Below, in pieces: positions 14,817 through 24,687 of a stretch of 41,346 bases of DNA. The notes beneath the pieces were generated by a model. It had not been told where the DNA came from and did no database searches. It saw nothing but the letters and a program-made list of their open reading frames with translations. Source of the DNA: an uncultured Gammaproteobacteria bacterium (lineage in GTDB: Bacteria > Pseudomonadota > Gammaproteobacteria > Pseudomonadales > Pseudohongiellaceae); the NCBI GenBank assembly GCA_913061515.1, contig CAJXSF010000028.1, positions 1 through 41,346 on the forward strand, in the 5' to 3' direction. Within the stretch, counting starts at the first letter, position 1; each line of letters starts with the position of its first letter. The translations under genes and the position numbers were made by a program.

Positions 14817-15326
14817 TTAATAAAGGGATGCGATCTGAGGAGGGCGCTGTGATACCTCTCCTATATAACGCAACTGTTGTTGATAGAGTTGGTTGAGTTG
14901 TGCGAGTAGTTGTTGTTGCTCTGGGTAGTATTGCAGTGCTGTTTCTACCTGTTCAATCGCATCGTCCCAGATCGCCAACTGACGGTTGATGCTAGGGCTG
15001 TTCGCGTTCAGCTGTGCTAACTGTGCAGCCTTTTCTTGTTCGTAAATCAGCGCTAGATTCGTGGCGCTGGAGTAGTCTGGCGCTGCACTCAACTGAGGCG
15101 TAGTGTCGGTATTGAGGGATAGCCAGAAGCTCAGCGTCACTGCAGTTAACACAGCAACGGCTCCCCACAGTGGTGCACGTACAAGTTTGTTTTGCGCGGG
15201 CAATTGCTGCGCTAGTTCCGGCCAGAGGTCTCGCTCTGGCGCTAACTCGCGGGGCAACGCCTGCAACGCGCGAGTTAGTTTTTGCTCTGCGGAGCTGTTT
15301 GAATCAGTTCGATCGTTATTGCTCAT
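14817..15326 (-). CDS. Anti-sigma-factor-like single-pass membrane protein
   Basis: Encodes 169 residues. The cytoplasmic N-terminus (about 1-52) has LPRELAPERDLWPEL, a segment common in anti-sigma proteins paired with ECF factors. One membrane segment follows at about 54-72 (GAVAVLTAVTLSFWLSL). The periplasmic part is helical and Gln-rich (YYPEQQQLLAQLNQLYQQQ). It has a strong AGGAGGTG site and overlaps the sigma gene end by 11 bp, so the two are translated together. Expected role: hold the ECF sigma factor inactive at the inner membrane until an envelope signal arrives. No catalytic motif is seen and there is no clear zinc-binding (ZAS) motif. The call rests on position, topology and the N-terminal segment. 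Confidence 0.7.
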   Translation of the reverse strand: MSNNDRTDSNSSAEQKLTRALQALPRELAPERDLWPELAQQLPAQNKLVRAPLWGAVAVLTAVTLSFWLSLNTDTTPQLSAAPDYSSATNLALIYEQEKAAQLAQLNANSPSINRQLAIWDDAIEQVETALQYYPEQQQLLAQLNQLYQQQLRYIGEVSQRPPQIASLY

Positions 15327-15831
15327 CTAACACCTCCTGTAAAATCTGTCTGGCACGATGAAAGTGGGCTTTCGAGGATCCTTCGGCAATTTTCAACAAT
15401 TGTGCAATTTCTTTGTGGGTATATCCCTCTATGGCGAACAATACAAAGACTGCCCGCGCTTGTCGTGGTAATTGCGCAATGGCTTGCTCTAGGTCAGAAG
15501 AGATCACGCTGTCCGTTGGTGCAACCTGTTCGTCGGTTTCAACATCATCGACTAGCCTTAGTATCTTATCTTTGCGCCAAGCATCGATCGCGGTTCGTGT
15601 GGCGATGCTGTGCAGCCAAGTCGAAAAATTACTGTCGCCACGAAACTTAGGCAATTGCTGCCAGACCTTAATAAAGGTTTCTTGGCAGGCGTCCTCAGCT
15701 TTTTGGGTGTCCGCCAATAAACGAAAGCACACAGCATAAGCACGTTTCACGAATAGGGTGTGTAGACGTTGAAATGCCGTAAGATCACCGCCTTGTGAGG
15801 CAAGAATCAATGCTGGTAAGTCCTCTGACAT
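15316..15831 (-). CDS. ECF-family RNA polymerase sigma factor
   Basis: The 171-residue protein has only sigma regions 2 and 4. Region 2 (about 12-85) contains the DACQETFIKVWQQLPKFRG core-binding and -10 recognition segment with STWLHSIATRTAIDAWR. Region 4 (about 118-168) contains LPRQARAVFVLFAIEGYTHKEIAQLL, a helix-turn-helix for the -35 element. Size and domains are typical of RpoE-like ECF factors. It is the first gene of the operon, followed by the anti-sigma-like gene and the secreted repeat protein. The signal it answers to is not evident. Confidence 0.9.
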   Translation of the reverse strand: MSEDLPALILASQGGDLTAFQRLHTLFVKRAYAVCFRLLADTQKAEDACQETFIKVWQQLPKFRGDSNFSTWLHSIATRTAIDAWRKDKILRLVDDVETDEQVAPTDSVISSDLEQAIAQLPRQARAVFVLFAIEGYTHKEIAQLLKIAEGSSKAHFHRARQILQEVLDEQ

Positions 15832-15942
15832 GGGTTCCCTATCGCAACTGAATGTCTATAAGACGTCGTGATATAGAAAAGGGTTTAGTTAATAAGCGGA
15901 TACGGGGCGATTTTTCTTTGCGGCGCGAGCAGCAAAAGGCGC

Positions 15943-18231
15943 TCAAGACAAATTGCTAAGGTTCTGCGCAGCCAAGTCAGCTTCAAGACGCGAAAGATGA
16001 GGTATGAGATCGCCAATGGCCACTGGCGCACAAAATAGAAATCCCTGTTGTAATGAGCAATGATTCTGGCGCAAAAATTCACGCTGTTCCGGGCTCTCAA
16101 CCCCTTCGGCTGCTACCGTCATGTGCATATGCTTGGCTAGAGCAATCACTGATGAAGTAATGCCATCCTCGTCGACCGAGGCCGTCAACTGTTTGATGAA
16201 ACGGTGATCAACCTTCAATGTGTCTACAGGAAGACGAGCCAGATTGGTCAATGAAGAGAAGCCCGTGCCAAAGTCATCAATGGCAATACTGACGCCAAGC
16301 CGTTTTAACTGCTGCATAGTATCGATCGCCTTATCGATATCGTTCATCAACATGCTTTCAGTGATTTCGATCTGTAAACCATTGGGGTCAAAATTAGTTT
16401 CTTCAAAAACCTTATTGATCATTTTGATCAGGTTTTTATCCCGAAACTGCCTCTCAGTCAGATTGACCGACACCTTCTGATTTGTGAATCCGGCAGCGTG
16501 TAGAACATTCATTTGTTCGCAAGTTTTACGAAGAATGATCTCACCGAGTTCAATGATCAAACCTGTTTCTTCGGCCAACGGTATAAATCGTCCAGGAAGT
16601 AAATCGCCCTCTGGGTGTTGCCACCGCACTAAGGCTTCGAAACCACTAATTCGTTGCGCGTTGATATCGACTTGGGGCTGAAAGTACACCGCGAAACTCT
16701 GCTCTACAAGCGCCGCACGTAGAGCATTTTCTAGCCCGTTACGTGCCTCGTTCTCCAAGTTCATATCGTCGGTAAAGAACTGTGAGTTGTTCTTGCCAAG
16801 GTCTTTAGCGCGGTACATCGCTAAGTCGGCATTGCGCATCAATATATTGGCGTCCATTGAATCGACTGGTGCGACAGTAATGCCAATGCTGCAGCTAATG
16901 AATACTTCTTGCCCTGCAATCTCTGTTGGCTTTTGTATTTCTTGAATGATCTTGCTGGCGACGGTGCTAGCGGCTTTGTTAGATTTTAGATTTGACAGGA
17001 TGATGGTGAATTCGTCACCGCCCAAACGGGCAACGATGTCTTCTTCTCGGACACATTGTTTCAGACGCTGGGCAACGATAATGAGCAACTCATCTCCCGC
17101 ATCATGCCCTAGTGTGTCATTAATTGTTTTAAAGCCGTCTAGGTCTAAAAATAATAAGGCCATTTGCTTTTTACTACGACGTATTTGCTTTAAACAATGG
17201 TCAAGTCGGTCTTTGAATAGTCTTCTATTTTCTAAGCCAGTGAGTGGGTCATAGAAAGCGAGTTGTTCCATCTGCGCATGAATTTCGCGCTGCTGGCTAG
17301 TGTCTTCGACGCTGACAACAATATGGGTTAACGTACCGCTTTCATCGATGACGGGAGAAGCCGAGATTGCCTGCCAGTAACTCTCACCATTTTTTCGTGT
17401 GCCACGCATCGACACGGTCCAGCTTTTTCCGACGGAAATGCATTCACGCATTCCCCGTTGTTCGTTGTCTAACGCGTCGCTAAACTCAAGAAGGCGCGCC
17501 GTTTCACCTAGCAACTCTTCTTTACTATAGCCAGTAATCTGACAGTAGCGCGGGTTAACATATTTTATGACACTGTTTTTATCAGTAATCATCACGGCGC
17601 CATGGCTTTGTTCAACAGCGCTTGAAAGAATGCGCATCGACTGCTCGGCGTCTCGCTGTTCAGTGACATCGCGCATATTGGCAACGATGCCATTGACCCC
17701 AGAGATGTGACGCATATCGATGAGTTCAATTTCCATCGTACGCCATTGCTGGTCGTGGCGTTGGCAGCGTAGTGAATCCAGATGTACAGCATCGCTAGTT
17801 TGCATCGATGCTTTTATCGCTTCGTGTAATTTGGCAATGTCGTCTGGATGAATGTAGTTTTCGGGCCTAACTTGATGAGCGCTTGTGGAATCAACGAAGA
17901 GTTTTAGTGCTGGGCTTGTGTAGCGATGGGTGCCATCGGGATTGAAAATAAGCGTGATGTGGTGAGCGTTTTCTGTCATTGCGCGAAAGCGAGTTTCGTC
18001 TAAGGCGCGCGATTGTCTGTAGAGCATATAACTGCTCAACACGACTGTGAGCAACATTAGGGCGTTGCGGAAGGTGTCGGCAAGTTGTTGGAGGTTTTGG
18101 TTTTGTTCGGTTACGCCACGGAAGGAAAACCAAGTGGTGATCATCACGGCACAGAAGGCGGCAATTAATACCAAAGCGGAAAGAACAAGATTGGCTTTTC
18201 TGTCGGTTCTTAAACGCTTTGGCATCTTCAT
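15943..18231 (-). CDS. Membrane PAS-PAS-GGDEF-EAL cyclic-di-GMP protein
   Basis: The 762-residue protein has two membrane segments (about 14-37 and 55-71). A PAS domain (about 80-190) and a second PAS with a PAC tail (about 200-325) follow. The GGDEF domain has LFLDLDGFKTIND, the RLGGDEF active site and an RxxD inhibitory site (REED) just before it, so diguanylate cyclase activity and product inhibition are plausible. The EAL domain begins FEALVRWQHP and keeps the ITESML, IDDFGTG, LKVDHRFI and AEGVE motifs expected of an active phosphodiesterase. Both enzymatic halves look intact, so net activity cannot be predicted. It probably senses a small molecule or redox signal. It lies alone between argF and the sigma-factor operon. 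Confidence 0.93.
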   Translation of the reverse strand: MKMPKRLRTDRKANLVLSALVLIAAFCAVMITTWFSFRGVTEQNQNLQQLADTFRNALMLLTVVLSSYMLYRQSRALDETRFRAMTENAHHITLIFNPDGTHRYTSPALKLFVDSTSAHQVRPENYIHPDDIAKLHEAIKASMQTSDAVHLDSLRCQRHDQQWRTMEIELIDMRHISGVNGIVANMRDVTEQRDAEQSMRILSSAVEQSHGAVMITDKNSVIKYVNPRYCQITGYSKEELLGETARLLEFSDALDNEQRGMRECISVGKSWTVSMRGTRKNGESYWQAISASPVIDESGTLTHIVVSVEDTSQQREIHAQMEQLAFYDPLTGLENRRLFKDRLDHCLKQIRRSKKQMALLFLDLDGFKTINDTLGHDAGDELLIIVAQRLKQCVREEDIVARLGGDEFTIILSNLKSNKAASTVASKIIQEIQKPTEIAGQEVFISCSIGITVAPVDSMDANILMRNADLAMYRAKDLGKNNSQFFTDDMNLENEARNGLENALRAALVEQSFAVYFQPQVDINAQRISGFEALVRWQHPEGDLLPGRFIPLAEETGLIIELGEIILRKTCEQMNVLHAAGFTNQKVSVNLTERQFRDKNLIKMINKVFEETNFDPNGLQIEITESMLMNDIDKAIDTMQQLKRLGVSIAIDDFGTGFSSLTNLARLPVDTLKVDHRFIKQLTASVDEDGITSSVIALAKHMHMTVAAEGVESPEQREFLRQNHCSLQQGFLFCAPVAIGDLIPHLSRLEADLAAQNLSNLS

Positions 18232-18279
18232 TGCGGTTCCTAATCATTCAGCCTAGTGTTTGAACAACAAACGCTAGTA

Positions 18280-19179
18280 TTACTTTTTGCATAAAAATTC
18301 CAGCAATGCTTTCTTTGTATGGAGTCGATTCTCTGCTTCATCCCAAACAACTGAGTTGGGAGAATCCATCACTTCCGCCGAAACTTCTTCGCCGCGGTGC
18401 GCTGGTAGGCAGTGCAGGAACAACGCATCGGGCTTGGCCAAGGCCATCATCTCAGTGTCGACTTGATAGTCGGCGAAGACTTTTAAACGTTTTTGTCGCT
18501 CTTCTTCTTGGCCCATGGAGGCCCACACATCGGTGGTCACCAAATCAGCATCGCGAACAGCTTCATGCGGGTCACGTATGATGCGGACATAATCCTTGCG
18601 CGCCTCTAATAGCGCTGGGTCAGGATCAAAGCCTTCAGGGCAGGCAATAGTGAGCTGGAATTCAAATTGCTGGGCAGCATTCATATAAGATTGACACATA
18701 TTATGCCCATCGCCGACCCAAGTTACCGACTTGCCTTTGATATCGCCGCGGTGTTCAAAATACGTTTGCATGTCTGCCAATAACTGACAAGGGTGATAAT
18801 CATCGCTAAGGGCATTAATGACAGGAACGCTAGAGTACTCGGCAAAGCGTTCTAGTTTGCTGTGCTCGAAGGTCCGGATAGTCACAAAGTCGACCATTCT
18901 AGAAAGCACGCGTGCGGTGTCTTCTAGGGGTTCTCCGCGACCAAGCTGCGTGTCTGAGCTTGCAAGAAATACGCTATTCCCCCCTAGCTGCGTCATGGCT
19001 ACTTCGAATGCGACACGCGTCCTTGTGGATGATTTTTCGAAAATCATCCCCAGCGTTTTGTGTTGCAAAGAGTCCGTATGCAGCATTGGGCTATTTTTGA
19101 GAGCGATCGCGCGCTGAATAATGGTATGCAGCTCGTCTTTCTCGAGGTCCATCAGTGTCAAAAAATGTCGAGTAGTCAT
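18280..19179 (-). CDS. argF: Ornithine carbamoyltransferase
   Basis: Makes citrulline from ornithine and carbamoyl phosphate in arginine synthesis; argG, the next step, lies in this window at 22781. Read from the ATG at 19179 (299 residues), because the frame extending to 19236 adds 19 residues lacking family character, while MTTRHFLTL is a normal N-terminus and AAGAAG precedes it. Motifs: [12 protein letters not shown] (carbamoyl phosphate binding), [11 protein letters not shown] (HPxQ), DVWASMGQE, and [13 protein letters not shown] with the ornithine-binding Cys. Length fits the short anabolic forms of Pseudomonas-type bacteria. Confidence 0.96.
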   Translation of the reverse strand: MTTRHFLTLMDLEKDELHTIIQRAIALKNSPMLHTDSLQHKTLGMIFEKSSTRTRVAFEVAMTQLGGNSVFLASSDTQLGRGEPLEDTARVLSRMVDFVTIRTFEHSKLERFAEYSSVPVINALSDDYHPCQLLADMQTYFEHRGDIKGKSVTWVGDGHNMCQSYMNAAQQFEFQLTIACPEGFDPDPALLEARKDYVRIIRDPHEAVRDADLVTTDVWASMGQEEERQKRLKVFADYQVDTEMMALAKPDALFLHCLPAHRGEEVSAEVMDSPNSVVWDEAENRLHTKKALLEFLCKK

Positions 19180-19569
19180 TGAATTAACTTCTTGTGTCCT
19201 TGTCTTGTAATCGAAATACTTGCGACTTAAATCCAAATAGTTACTGTCAGGATAACCCTGTCAATAATCTCTAAAGCTGCGCGGAGAATAACGAGAATAC
19301 GCGAATTTGCATGCGGCCGATTAAAGTGACCTAAGTAGCGTACTGCTAATCTTGGTGCATAAGCCTTATCAAGCCGGGCAATAGACTGATTTAAACGCTC
19401 AAAATTCAGCAAGGGACTATCTTATATTACTTTGTGAGCTAGTGGCAATCAGCGTCCAATTAGGGCTAATCTTCTGGTAAAAATCCCTCTTGCTTTCGTG
19501 TAGAATGCCCCCACTTAGCTTTGTAAGCGCACCGATTTCTATTTTTATACAACCCAAGCTGGAAAACTT
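19180..19569. other. Divergent intergenic region argF-grxD
   Basis: 390 bp between two divergent start codons, with no supported gene; the short frames here have no ribosome sites or family features. An exact TTGACA on the minus strand at 19259-19264 is a likely argF -35. A TAGAAT at about 19500 on the plus strand could be a grxD -10 but lacks a good -35. Confidence 0.5.
19235..19264 (-). promoter_or_regulatory. Possible argF promoter
   Basis: A perfect TTGACA -35 on the minus strand is followed about 16-17 bp later by AT-rich TAACTATT as a poor -10. A weak -10 with a strong -35 would fit an activated promoter; ArgR sites were not identified. Confidence 0.35.
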
Positions 19570-19890
19570 ATGAGCATTGAGACGACTATTAAAGAACAAA
19601 TCAGTTCCAACCCTATTCTCCTATATATGAAGGGCAGCCCAGACCAACCACAGTGTGGTTTCTCTGCACAGACTGTGAAGTGTTTGATGTCTTGCGGTAA
19701 GCGTTTTGCGTTTGTCGATGTTTTGTCAAACCCAGAGATTCGCGCGACCTTGCCAACGATTGCCAATTGGCCGACATTCCCACAGCTTTACATCTCTGGC
19801 GAGCTAGTAGGGGGATGCGACATTATTACTGACCTTTTCGAAAGCGGCGAGTTGCAGAAAATGGTCGATACGGTAGACGTGGGCGAATAA
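19570..19890 (+). CDS. grxD: Monothiol glutaredoxin, Grx4 type
   Basis: The 106-residue cytoplasmic protein has the CGFS active site (QCGFSAQTVK, about residues 28-37) that binds a shared [2Fe-2S] cluster with glutathione. YMKGSPDQP precedes it, and NWPTFPQLYISGELVGGCDI contains the TxP and GG glutathione-binding elements. This class passes Fe-S clusters to target proteins and works with BolA. Length matches GrxD. It is transcribed alone and is followed by a clear terminator. Confidence 0.95.
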   Translation: MSIETTIKEQISSNPILLYMKGSPDQPQCGFSAQTVKCLMSCGKRFAFVDVLSNPEIRATLPTIANWPTFPQLYISGELVGGCDIITDLFESGELQKMVDTVDVGE

Positions 19891-19907
19891 CAGCGCCTCC
19901 AAAGCAC

Positions 19908-19944
19908 AAAAGGCCACTATAGGTTCGCTATAGGGGCCTTTTTT
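19908..19944. terminator. Terminator between grxD and rnt
   Basis: AAAAGGCCACTATAG, a GTTCG loop and CTATAGGGGCC form a strong hairpin ending in six T residues, with an A-run on the other side. It can end transcription of both convergent genes. Confidence 0.85.
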
Positions 19945-19960
19945 ATGCCTGTAAAACTCT

Positions 19961-20605
19961 TTATTTCAGAGGCCAACCGCCTAGTTTTTGCCATTTGTTT
20001 ACAATCCCACAAAATAGCTCGGCCGTTTTATAGGCATCGTATTTCGCCGAATGTGCCTCAGAGGCGCTGAACTCGATGTTTGCAGCTTCACAAGCCCTCG
20101 CTAATACCGTTTGCCCATAGGCCAGGCCGCTCAGGGTTGCCGTGTCAAAGCTGGAAAACGGATGGAACGGGTTGCGCTTAATATTGTGGCGATCCGATGC
20201 AGCATTTATAAAGCCATGATCGAAATGGGCATTGTGGGCAACCAAAATGGCGCGTTTACAATGATTGGCTTTAATCGCTGTGCGAATCATGCGGTACATA
20301 TCGTCGAAGACTTCTTTCTCACCCTTGGCGATACGTAAGGGGTGATAGGGGTCAATACCCGTAAACTTTAGGGCAGCTTCTTCGATATTGGCCCCTTGAA
20401 AGGGCACAACGCGCTGGAAAAATGTCTGTTCAATCCCAAGAATGCCTTTCTCATCGAAACCTAAGATTACTGCTGAGATCTCTAAAATCGCATCGGTTTT
20501 CGCATTGAAGCCTCCGCACTCTATATCCACTACGACAGGCAAATAGCCGCGGAATCTTGCGGCCATCAATGTATCTAGTGTTTCCTCCTCCGTGTCAAAA
20601 CTCAT
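19961..20605 (-). CDS. rnt: Ribonuclease T
   Basis: The 214-residue DEDDh 3'-5' exoribonuclease matures tRNA and other stable RNA 3' ends. Catalytic motifs: VVDIECGGF (DxE), [11 protein letters not shown] (second Asp) and [14 protein letters not shown] (His and last Asp). The first motif has Ile and Cys where VETGGF is more usual, which keeps both acidic residues. Its start overlaps the pyrC stop by 4 bp (ATGA), so it is co-translated with pyrC. The pyrC-rnt pair next to motY is as I recall it from Pseudomonas. Confidence 0.96.
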   Translation of the reverse strand: MSFDTEEETLDTLMAARFRGYLPVVVDIECGGFNAKTDAILEISAVILGFDEKGILGIEQTFFQRVVPFQGANIEEAALKFTGIDPYHPLRIAKGEKEVFDDMYRMIRTAIKANHCKRAILVAHNAHFDHGFINAASDRHNIKRNPFHPFSSFDTATLSGLAYGQTVLARACEAANIEFSASEAHSAKYDAYKTAELFCGIVNKWQKLGGWPLK

Positions 20606-21645
20606 GCGCTAATCTCCGCGACGCGCCACTGAAGTTGTTCGCCGGCGCGCAGTGGCACTACTCGCTCGGGGCCAAAGGCGTAGTCGGCTGGAACTGTCCA
20701 AGGGGATTTTTCTAAGTGAATTTGGCGCGTATTGCGTGGCAAACCATAAAAGTCAGGACCAAAGTGGCTAGCAAATCCTTCTAGTTTGTCTAGGGCGCCA
20801 GCTTGTTCAAATACATCGGCATACAATTCTAGCGCGGCAAACGCGGTGTAGCAGCCTGCACAGCCGCATGCCGTTTCTTTTAAGCCACGAGTATGCGGGG
20901 CCGAGTCTGTTCCTAGGAAAAACTTAGGGTTGCCACTAGTTACCGCATCAATTAGAGCTTGTTGGTGAATATTGCGCTTGAGTATAGGCAGACAATACAG
21001 GTGCGCTCGAATGCCACCTGCGAGCATATCGCTGCGATTGTATAGAAGGTGGTGGGCTGTGACTGTGGCGGCGATATTGGGTCCGGCTGCATTGACGAAG
21101 TCTACGGCATGTTTCGTTGTAATATGTTCTAAGACAATTTTTAGCGTAGGAAAACGCTGCACTAATGGGGCGAGAATAGTGTCGATAAACACTTTTTCGC
21201 GATCGAATATGTCGATGTGCGAATCAGTGACTTCACCGTGAACTAACAACGGTACGCCTAGCTCGGCCATCGCCGCTAGGGCATCACTGACTTTTTCAAT
21301 ATCGGTGACGCCGTTCTCGGAATTGGTGGTGGCACCTGCTGGATAATATTTTAATGCCTTTACGAAGCCGCTGGCCTTGGCTTGCGCGATCTCTTCGGCC
21401 TTGGTGCCGTCCGTCAAATACAAGGTCATTAATGGCTCAAAACTCAAGCCTGCAGGGATGTTAGCTACTATGCGTTCGCGATAGGCGCGAGCACTAGCGG
21501 TATCGACCACAGGGGGTTTAAGATTAGGCATTACGATGGCGCGCGCAAAATAACGCGCGGTGGCGGCAACTGTGTGGACTAGGGCATCTGCGTCGCGCAA
21601 ATGCACGTGCCAGTCGTCGGGTTGGAGCAATGTGATCTGTTTCAT
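20602..21645 (-). CDS. pyrC: Dihydroorotase
   Basis: The 347-residue enzyme closes carbamoyl-aspartate to dihydroorotate, the third step of pyrimidine synthesis. Zinc ligands and active-site residues are visible: DDWHVHLRD (HxH), the carboxylated Lys in [24 protein letters not shown] and FLGTDSAPH (catalytic Asp). Length suits the short class II type of E. coli and Pseudomonas. It is transcribed divergently from motY across a 153-bp spacer and is followed by overlapping rnt. Confidence 0.97.
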   Translation of the reverse strand: MKQITLLQPDDWHVHLRDADALVHTVAATARYFARAIVMPNLKPPVVDTASARAYRERIVANIPAGLSFEPLMTLYLTDGTKAEEIAQAKASGFVKALKYYPAGATTNSENGVTDIEKVSDALAAMAELGVPLLVHGEVTDSHIDIFDREKVFIDTILAPLVQRFPTLKIVLEHITTKHAVDFVNAAGPNIAATVTAHHLLYNRSDMLAGGIRAHLYCLPILKRNIHQQALIDAVTSGNPKFFLGTDSAPHTRGLKETACGCAGCYTAFAALELYADVFEQAGALDKLEGFASHFGPDFYGLPRNTRQIHLEKSPWTVPADYAFGPERVVPLRAGEQLQWRVAEISA

Positions 21646-21690
21646 GCGGGCTTGACTACCTTGTATTGCAAAATTTCTTTGTGATTTGGG

Positions 21691-21717
21691 TAAAGTTTTA
21701 AGCGGGCCTGCCGATGT
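21691..21717 (+). promoter_or_regulatory. Sigma-28 (FliA) promoter for motY
   Basis: TAAA (21691-21694), a spacer of exactly 15 bp, then GCCGATGT (21710-21717) closely match the FliA consensus TAAA-N15-GCCGATAA. It lies about 80 bp upstream of motY in the right orientation, which supports both the promoter and the gene call. Confidence 0.75.
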
Positions 21718-21798
21718 TTGTCTACTGAGGCACTGTCTATTGCAAGCACCGCTGCAGGGTGAACATAGACAAAAAACCCAATTGACCAGAAGCGGCGA

Positions 21799-22677
21799 AT
21801 GAAAAACAGCCTGAAGTTTACCTTATCTTTAGTGAGTTTGCTCTCTGCACCGACGGTGCAACCGGGCTCACTTGCTTACAATGCCGATTTTGATACGTCG
21901 CAATGGCGTATTGAGTCCTCGGTGTTTGCTTGTGCAATGACGCAAACGATTCCAAACTTTGGAAGCGCTGTGTTTTTTCGCGAGGCAGGGGAACCGTTGC
22001 TGTTTTATTTAGACTCCCTAGATACCGAGATGGCAGAGGGCCGCGCCTTGCTAACCTCGGCTCCGCCGGTCTGGCGACAAGGCCTTGTAGAAGAAGATAT
22101 CGGTTATGTAGATGTTGCTAGAAGTCAGCGACCTGTGGTGCTCGATGAAACGAGCACACGTATCATATTGGCCGAACTGTTCAAGGGGAGGATGCCTACA
22201 TTAACCCGTCAAACCTGGTATAACGAGATGGACTCAGTCCGTGTCGCAGTCTCACCGGTGAACTTTCAACGAGCCTATCAAAACTATCAAAGCTGTGTGC
22301 AAGACCTATTGCCGGTCAATTTTGGTCAAATTGAGCGTTCATCTGTGTTCTGGAGCGCCGGTCAGATGGAGTTAGACGCCGAGGATCGCGCGATGCTAGA
22401 TGATATGATTACCTATATCGAAGCCGATTCGAGCGTTTATTCAATACAAATTAATGGTTTCACGGACACGGCAGGCAGTAGCCGCGATAATCTCGAAAAT
22501 TCGCGGCTACGAGCGTTCACAGTCCACGAATACTTCGTCAACAAAGGGATCGATGAGGCGATGCTCGAGACCCGCTACTTTGGCGAAACTGAGGATTATT
22601 TGATTGTTCGCAACGAGCGCACTGAGGCCGATAGGGACCGTAATCGCAGGGTGACAATACTGCTACGTCGCTACTAA
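21799..22677 (+). CDS. motY: Flagellar motor T-ring protein MotY
   Basis: The 292-residue exported protein has a short signal peptide (Lys2, hydrophobic to about residue 17) and an N-terminal domain of about 150 residues ([29 protein letters not shown]), as in MotY of Vibrio and Pseudomonas. The C-terminal OmpA-like peptidoglycan-binding domain contains [18 protein letters not shown] and RNRRVTILL. MotY forms a ring under the basal body that helps anchor the stator to peptidoglycan. Neighbours pyrC, rnt and argG match the Pseudomonas context as I recall it. The FliA-type promoter upstream fits a late flagellar gene. Confidence 0.88.
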   Translation: MKNSLKFTLSLVSLLSAPTVQPGSLAYNADFDTSQWRIESSVFACAMTQTIPNFGSAVFFREAGEPLLFYLDSLDTEMAEGRALLTSAPPVWRQGLVEEDIGYVDVARSQRPVVLDETSTRIILAELFKGRMPTLTRQTWYNEMDSVRVAVSPVNFQRAYQNYQSCVQDLLPVNFGQIERSSVFWSAGQMELDAEDRAMLDDMITYIEADSSVYSIQINGFTDTAGSSRDNLENSRLRAFTVHEYFVNKGIDEAMLETRYFGETEDYLIVRNERTEADRDRNRRVTILLRRY

Positions 22678-22780
22678 TGCCTTTACTGCGATATGACCAT
22701 CGAATTTAGTCCCGCTTACCTGTACAATAGCCCCTCTTTTTATTCCCCGTTTTTTCCAATTTGATAAGTGCAAGGAGTCA

Positions 22781-24001
22781 ATGATGTCTGGCATCAATAA
22801 AGTCGTGCTGGCTTATTCCGGCGGACTGGACACATCCGTCATCGCGAAATGGCTGAACGAAACCTATGATTGTGAAGTGGTAACCTTTACGGCGGACTTA
22901 GGCCAAGGTGGCGAAGTAGAGCCGGCGCGTGCCAAAGCACAGGCGATGGGCATCAAGGAAATCTTCATTGAAGACTTGCGCGAAGAGTTTGTACGCGATT
23001 TCGTATTCCCTATGTTCCGTGCGAACACCCTCTACGAAGGCGAATACTTGCTAGGCACTTCAATTGCTCGTCCTTTGATCGCTAAACGCTTGGTAGAGAT
23101 CGCCGATGCAACAGGTGCTGACGCTATCTCCCATGGCGCCACCGGCAAAGGCAATGATCAAGTACGTTTCGAGCTCGGCGCTTATGCCTTAAAGCCAGGC
23201 GTTAAAGTGATTGCTCCTTGGCGTGACTGGGATCTCAACTCGCGTGAGAAGCTAATGGCCTATTGCGAAAAGCACAGTATTGCCGTTGATAAGAAACGGG
23301 GTACAAAATCGCCTTACTCCATGGATGCGAACCTGCTGCACATTTCCTACGAAGGCGATCTGCTAGAAGATCCGGGTGCAGAGCCTGAAGAGGATATGTG
23401 GCTGTGGACTGTCTCTCCTGAGAATGCGCCTGATACGCCGACTTACATCGAATTAGAGTATGTAAAGGGTGATATCGTTGCCATCGATGGTGAGAAGATG
23501 TCGCCAGCGACAGTACTTGAGACTTTGAACAAGGTTGCTGGCGCCAATGGTATCGGGCGTTCAGACATCGTTGAAAACCGCTACGTTGGGATGAAGTCTC
23601 GTGGTTGCTACGAAACTCCTGGCGGCACGGTGATGTTGAAAGCGCACCGCGCGATCGAATCCATTACGCTTGATCGTGAATTGGCGCATCTTAAAGATGA
23701 TCTGATGCCGCGCTATGCAACATTAATCTACAACGGCTACTGGTGGTCTCCTGAGCGACTAGCGATGCAACAATTGATCGACTACTCACAGAACTACGTT
23801 AATGGCACGGTGCGTTTGAAGCTTTATAAAGGCAATGTCATCGTTGTAGGGCGTCAGTCTGCTGACTCATTGTTCGATATGAAAATCGCCACTTTCGAAG
23901 ATGATGCGGGCGCCTATGATCAGGCAGATGCGGCGGGCTTCATTAAGTTGAATGCTTTGCGTATGCGCATTGCTGCAGGGAAAGGGCGTAAATTTAAGTA
24001 A
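22781..24001 (+). CDS. argG: Argininosuccinate synthase
   Basis: The 406-residue enzyme joins citrulline and aspartate using ATP. The N-terminal P-loop-like [15 protein letters not shown] binds ATP. Others are [35 protein letters not shown] and [12 protein letters not shown], all typical of ArgG. Two consecutive ATG codons (22781 and 22784) follow AAGGAG; either could be used. Together with argF it covers the last steps but one of arginine synthesis. Confidence 0.98.
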   Translation: MMSGINKVVLAYSGGLDTSVIAKWLNETYDCEVVTFTADLGQGGEVEPARAKAQAMGIKEIFIEDLREEFVRDFVFPMFRANTLYEGEYLLGTSIARPLIAKRLVEIADATGADAISHGATGKGNDQVRFELGAYALKPGVKVIAPWRDWDLNSREKLMAYCEKHSIAVDKKRGTKSPYSMDANLLHISYEGDLLEDPGAEPEEDMWLWTVSPENAPDTPTYIELEYVKGDIVAIDGEKMSPATVLETLNKVAGANGIGRSDIVENRYVGMKSRGCYETPGGTVMLKAHRAIESITLDRELAHLKDDLMPRYATLIYNGYWWSPERLAMQQLIDYSQNYVNGTVRLKLYKGNVIVVGRQSADSLFDMKIATFEDDAGAYDQADAAGFIKLNALRMRIAAGKGRKFK

Positions 24002-24010
24002 GCCTTGAGG

Positions 24011-24046
24011 GGCTGAGCTGGCTTCGTTACCGGTGCCAGTTCAGCC
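24011..24046. terminator. Inverted repeat between convergent argG and nth
   Basis: GGCTGAGCTGGC (24011-24022) and GCCAGTTCAGCC (24035-24046) pair at 11 of 12 positions around a 12-nt loop. There is no clear T-run, but its place between two convergent stop codons suggests a transcription end. Confidence 0.5.
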
Positions 24047-24051
24047 ACCGT

Positions 24052-24687
24052 TTAGTCTTCAGTTTTATCTTTGTAATCACACAAATCTTCGATCATGCAA
24101 GACCCACATTTCGGTTTGCGTGCGACGCAAACATAGCGGCCATGCAAGATGAGCCAGTGATGGGCGTCTAACAAATATTCTTTGGGAACGAATTTCAATA
24201 AATTGCGTTCCACCTCCAATACATTCTTACCACGCGCCAATCCAGTTCTGTTAGAGACTCGGAATATATGGGTGTCGACGGCCATTGCCACTTGTCGAAA
24301 CGCTGTGTTTAAAACAACATTTGCCGTTTTCCGCCCGACACCGGGCAATGCCTCAAGTGCTTCGCGTTGCGCGGGAACCTCACCATTGTGTTCGGCGACT
24401 AAGGCTTTGCAGGTTTTAATAACGTTTTCGGCTTTCGTATTAAACAAACCGATCGTTTTTATATAATGCTTCAACCCATCTACCCCTAGTGCCGCCATTT
24501 TCTCTGGCGTATCGGCAACGGCAAAAAGTGGACGAGTCGCTTTGTTTACACCTACGTCTGTCGCCTGTGCCGATAGGATTACGGCGATTAGTAATTCGAA
24601 GGTGGAGTTGTACTCCAATTCCGTTTTAGGTTCTGGGTTTTCCGACTGTAATCGCCGAAACATTTCGGCGCGGGTGAGTTTGTTCAT
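24052..24687 (-). CDS. nth: Endonuclease III
   Basis: The 211-residue DNA glycosylase/AP lyase removes oxidised pyrimidines. The helix-hairpin-helix [17 protein letters not shown] contains the catalytic Lys, and [14 protein letters not shown] the catalytic Asp. The C-terminal [4Fe-4S] loop is C-x6-C-x2-C-x5-C ([17 protein letters not shown]). The start overlaps the rnfB stop by 4 bp (ATGA), so the two are co-translated. Confidence 0.97.
   Translation of the reverse strand: MNKLTRAEMFRRLQSENPEPKTELEYNSTFELLIAVILSAQATDVGVNKATRPLFAVADTPEKMAALGVDGLKHYIKTIGLFNTKAENVIKTCKALVAEHNGEVPAQREALEALPGVGRKTANVVLNTAFRQVAMAVDTHIFRVSNRTGLARGKNVLEVERNLLKFVPKEYLLDAHHWLILHGRYVCVARKPKCGSCMIEDLCDYKDKTED

Noticed and set aside
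19227..19412. Minus-strand frame and argF extension upstream of 19179
   Set aside because: No family similarity, no ribosome site, and the region contains the likely argF -35 element.
21728..21745. Sigma-54 promoter upstream of motY (GGCACTGTCTATTGC)
   Set aside because: GG and GC are 11 bases apart instead of 10; the FliA-type site is a much better match.
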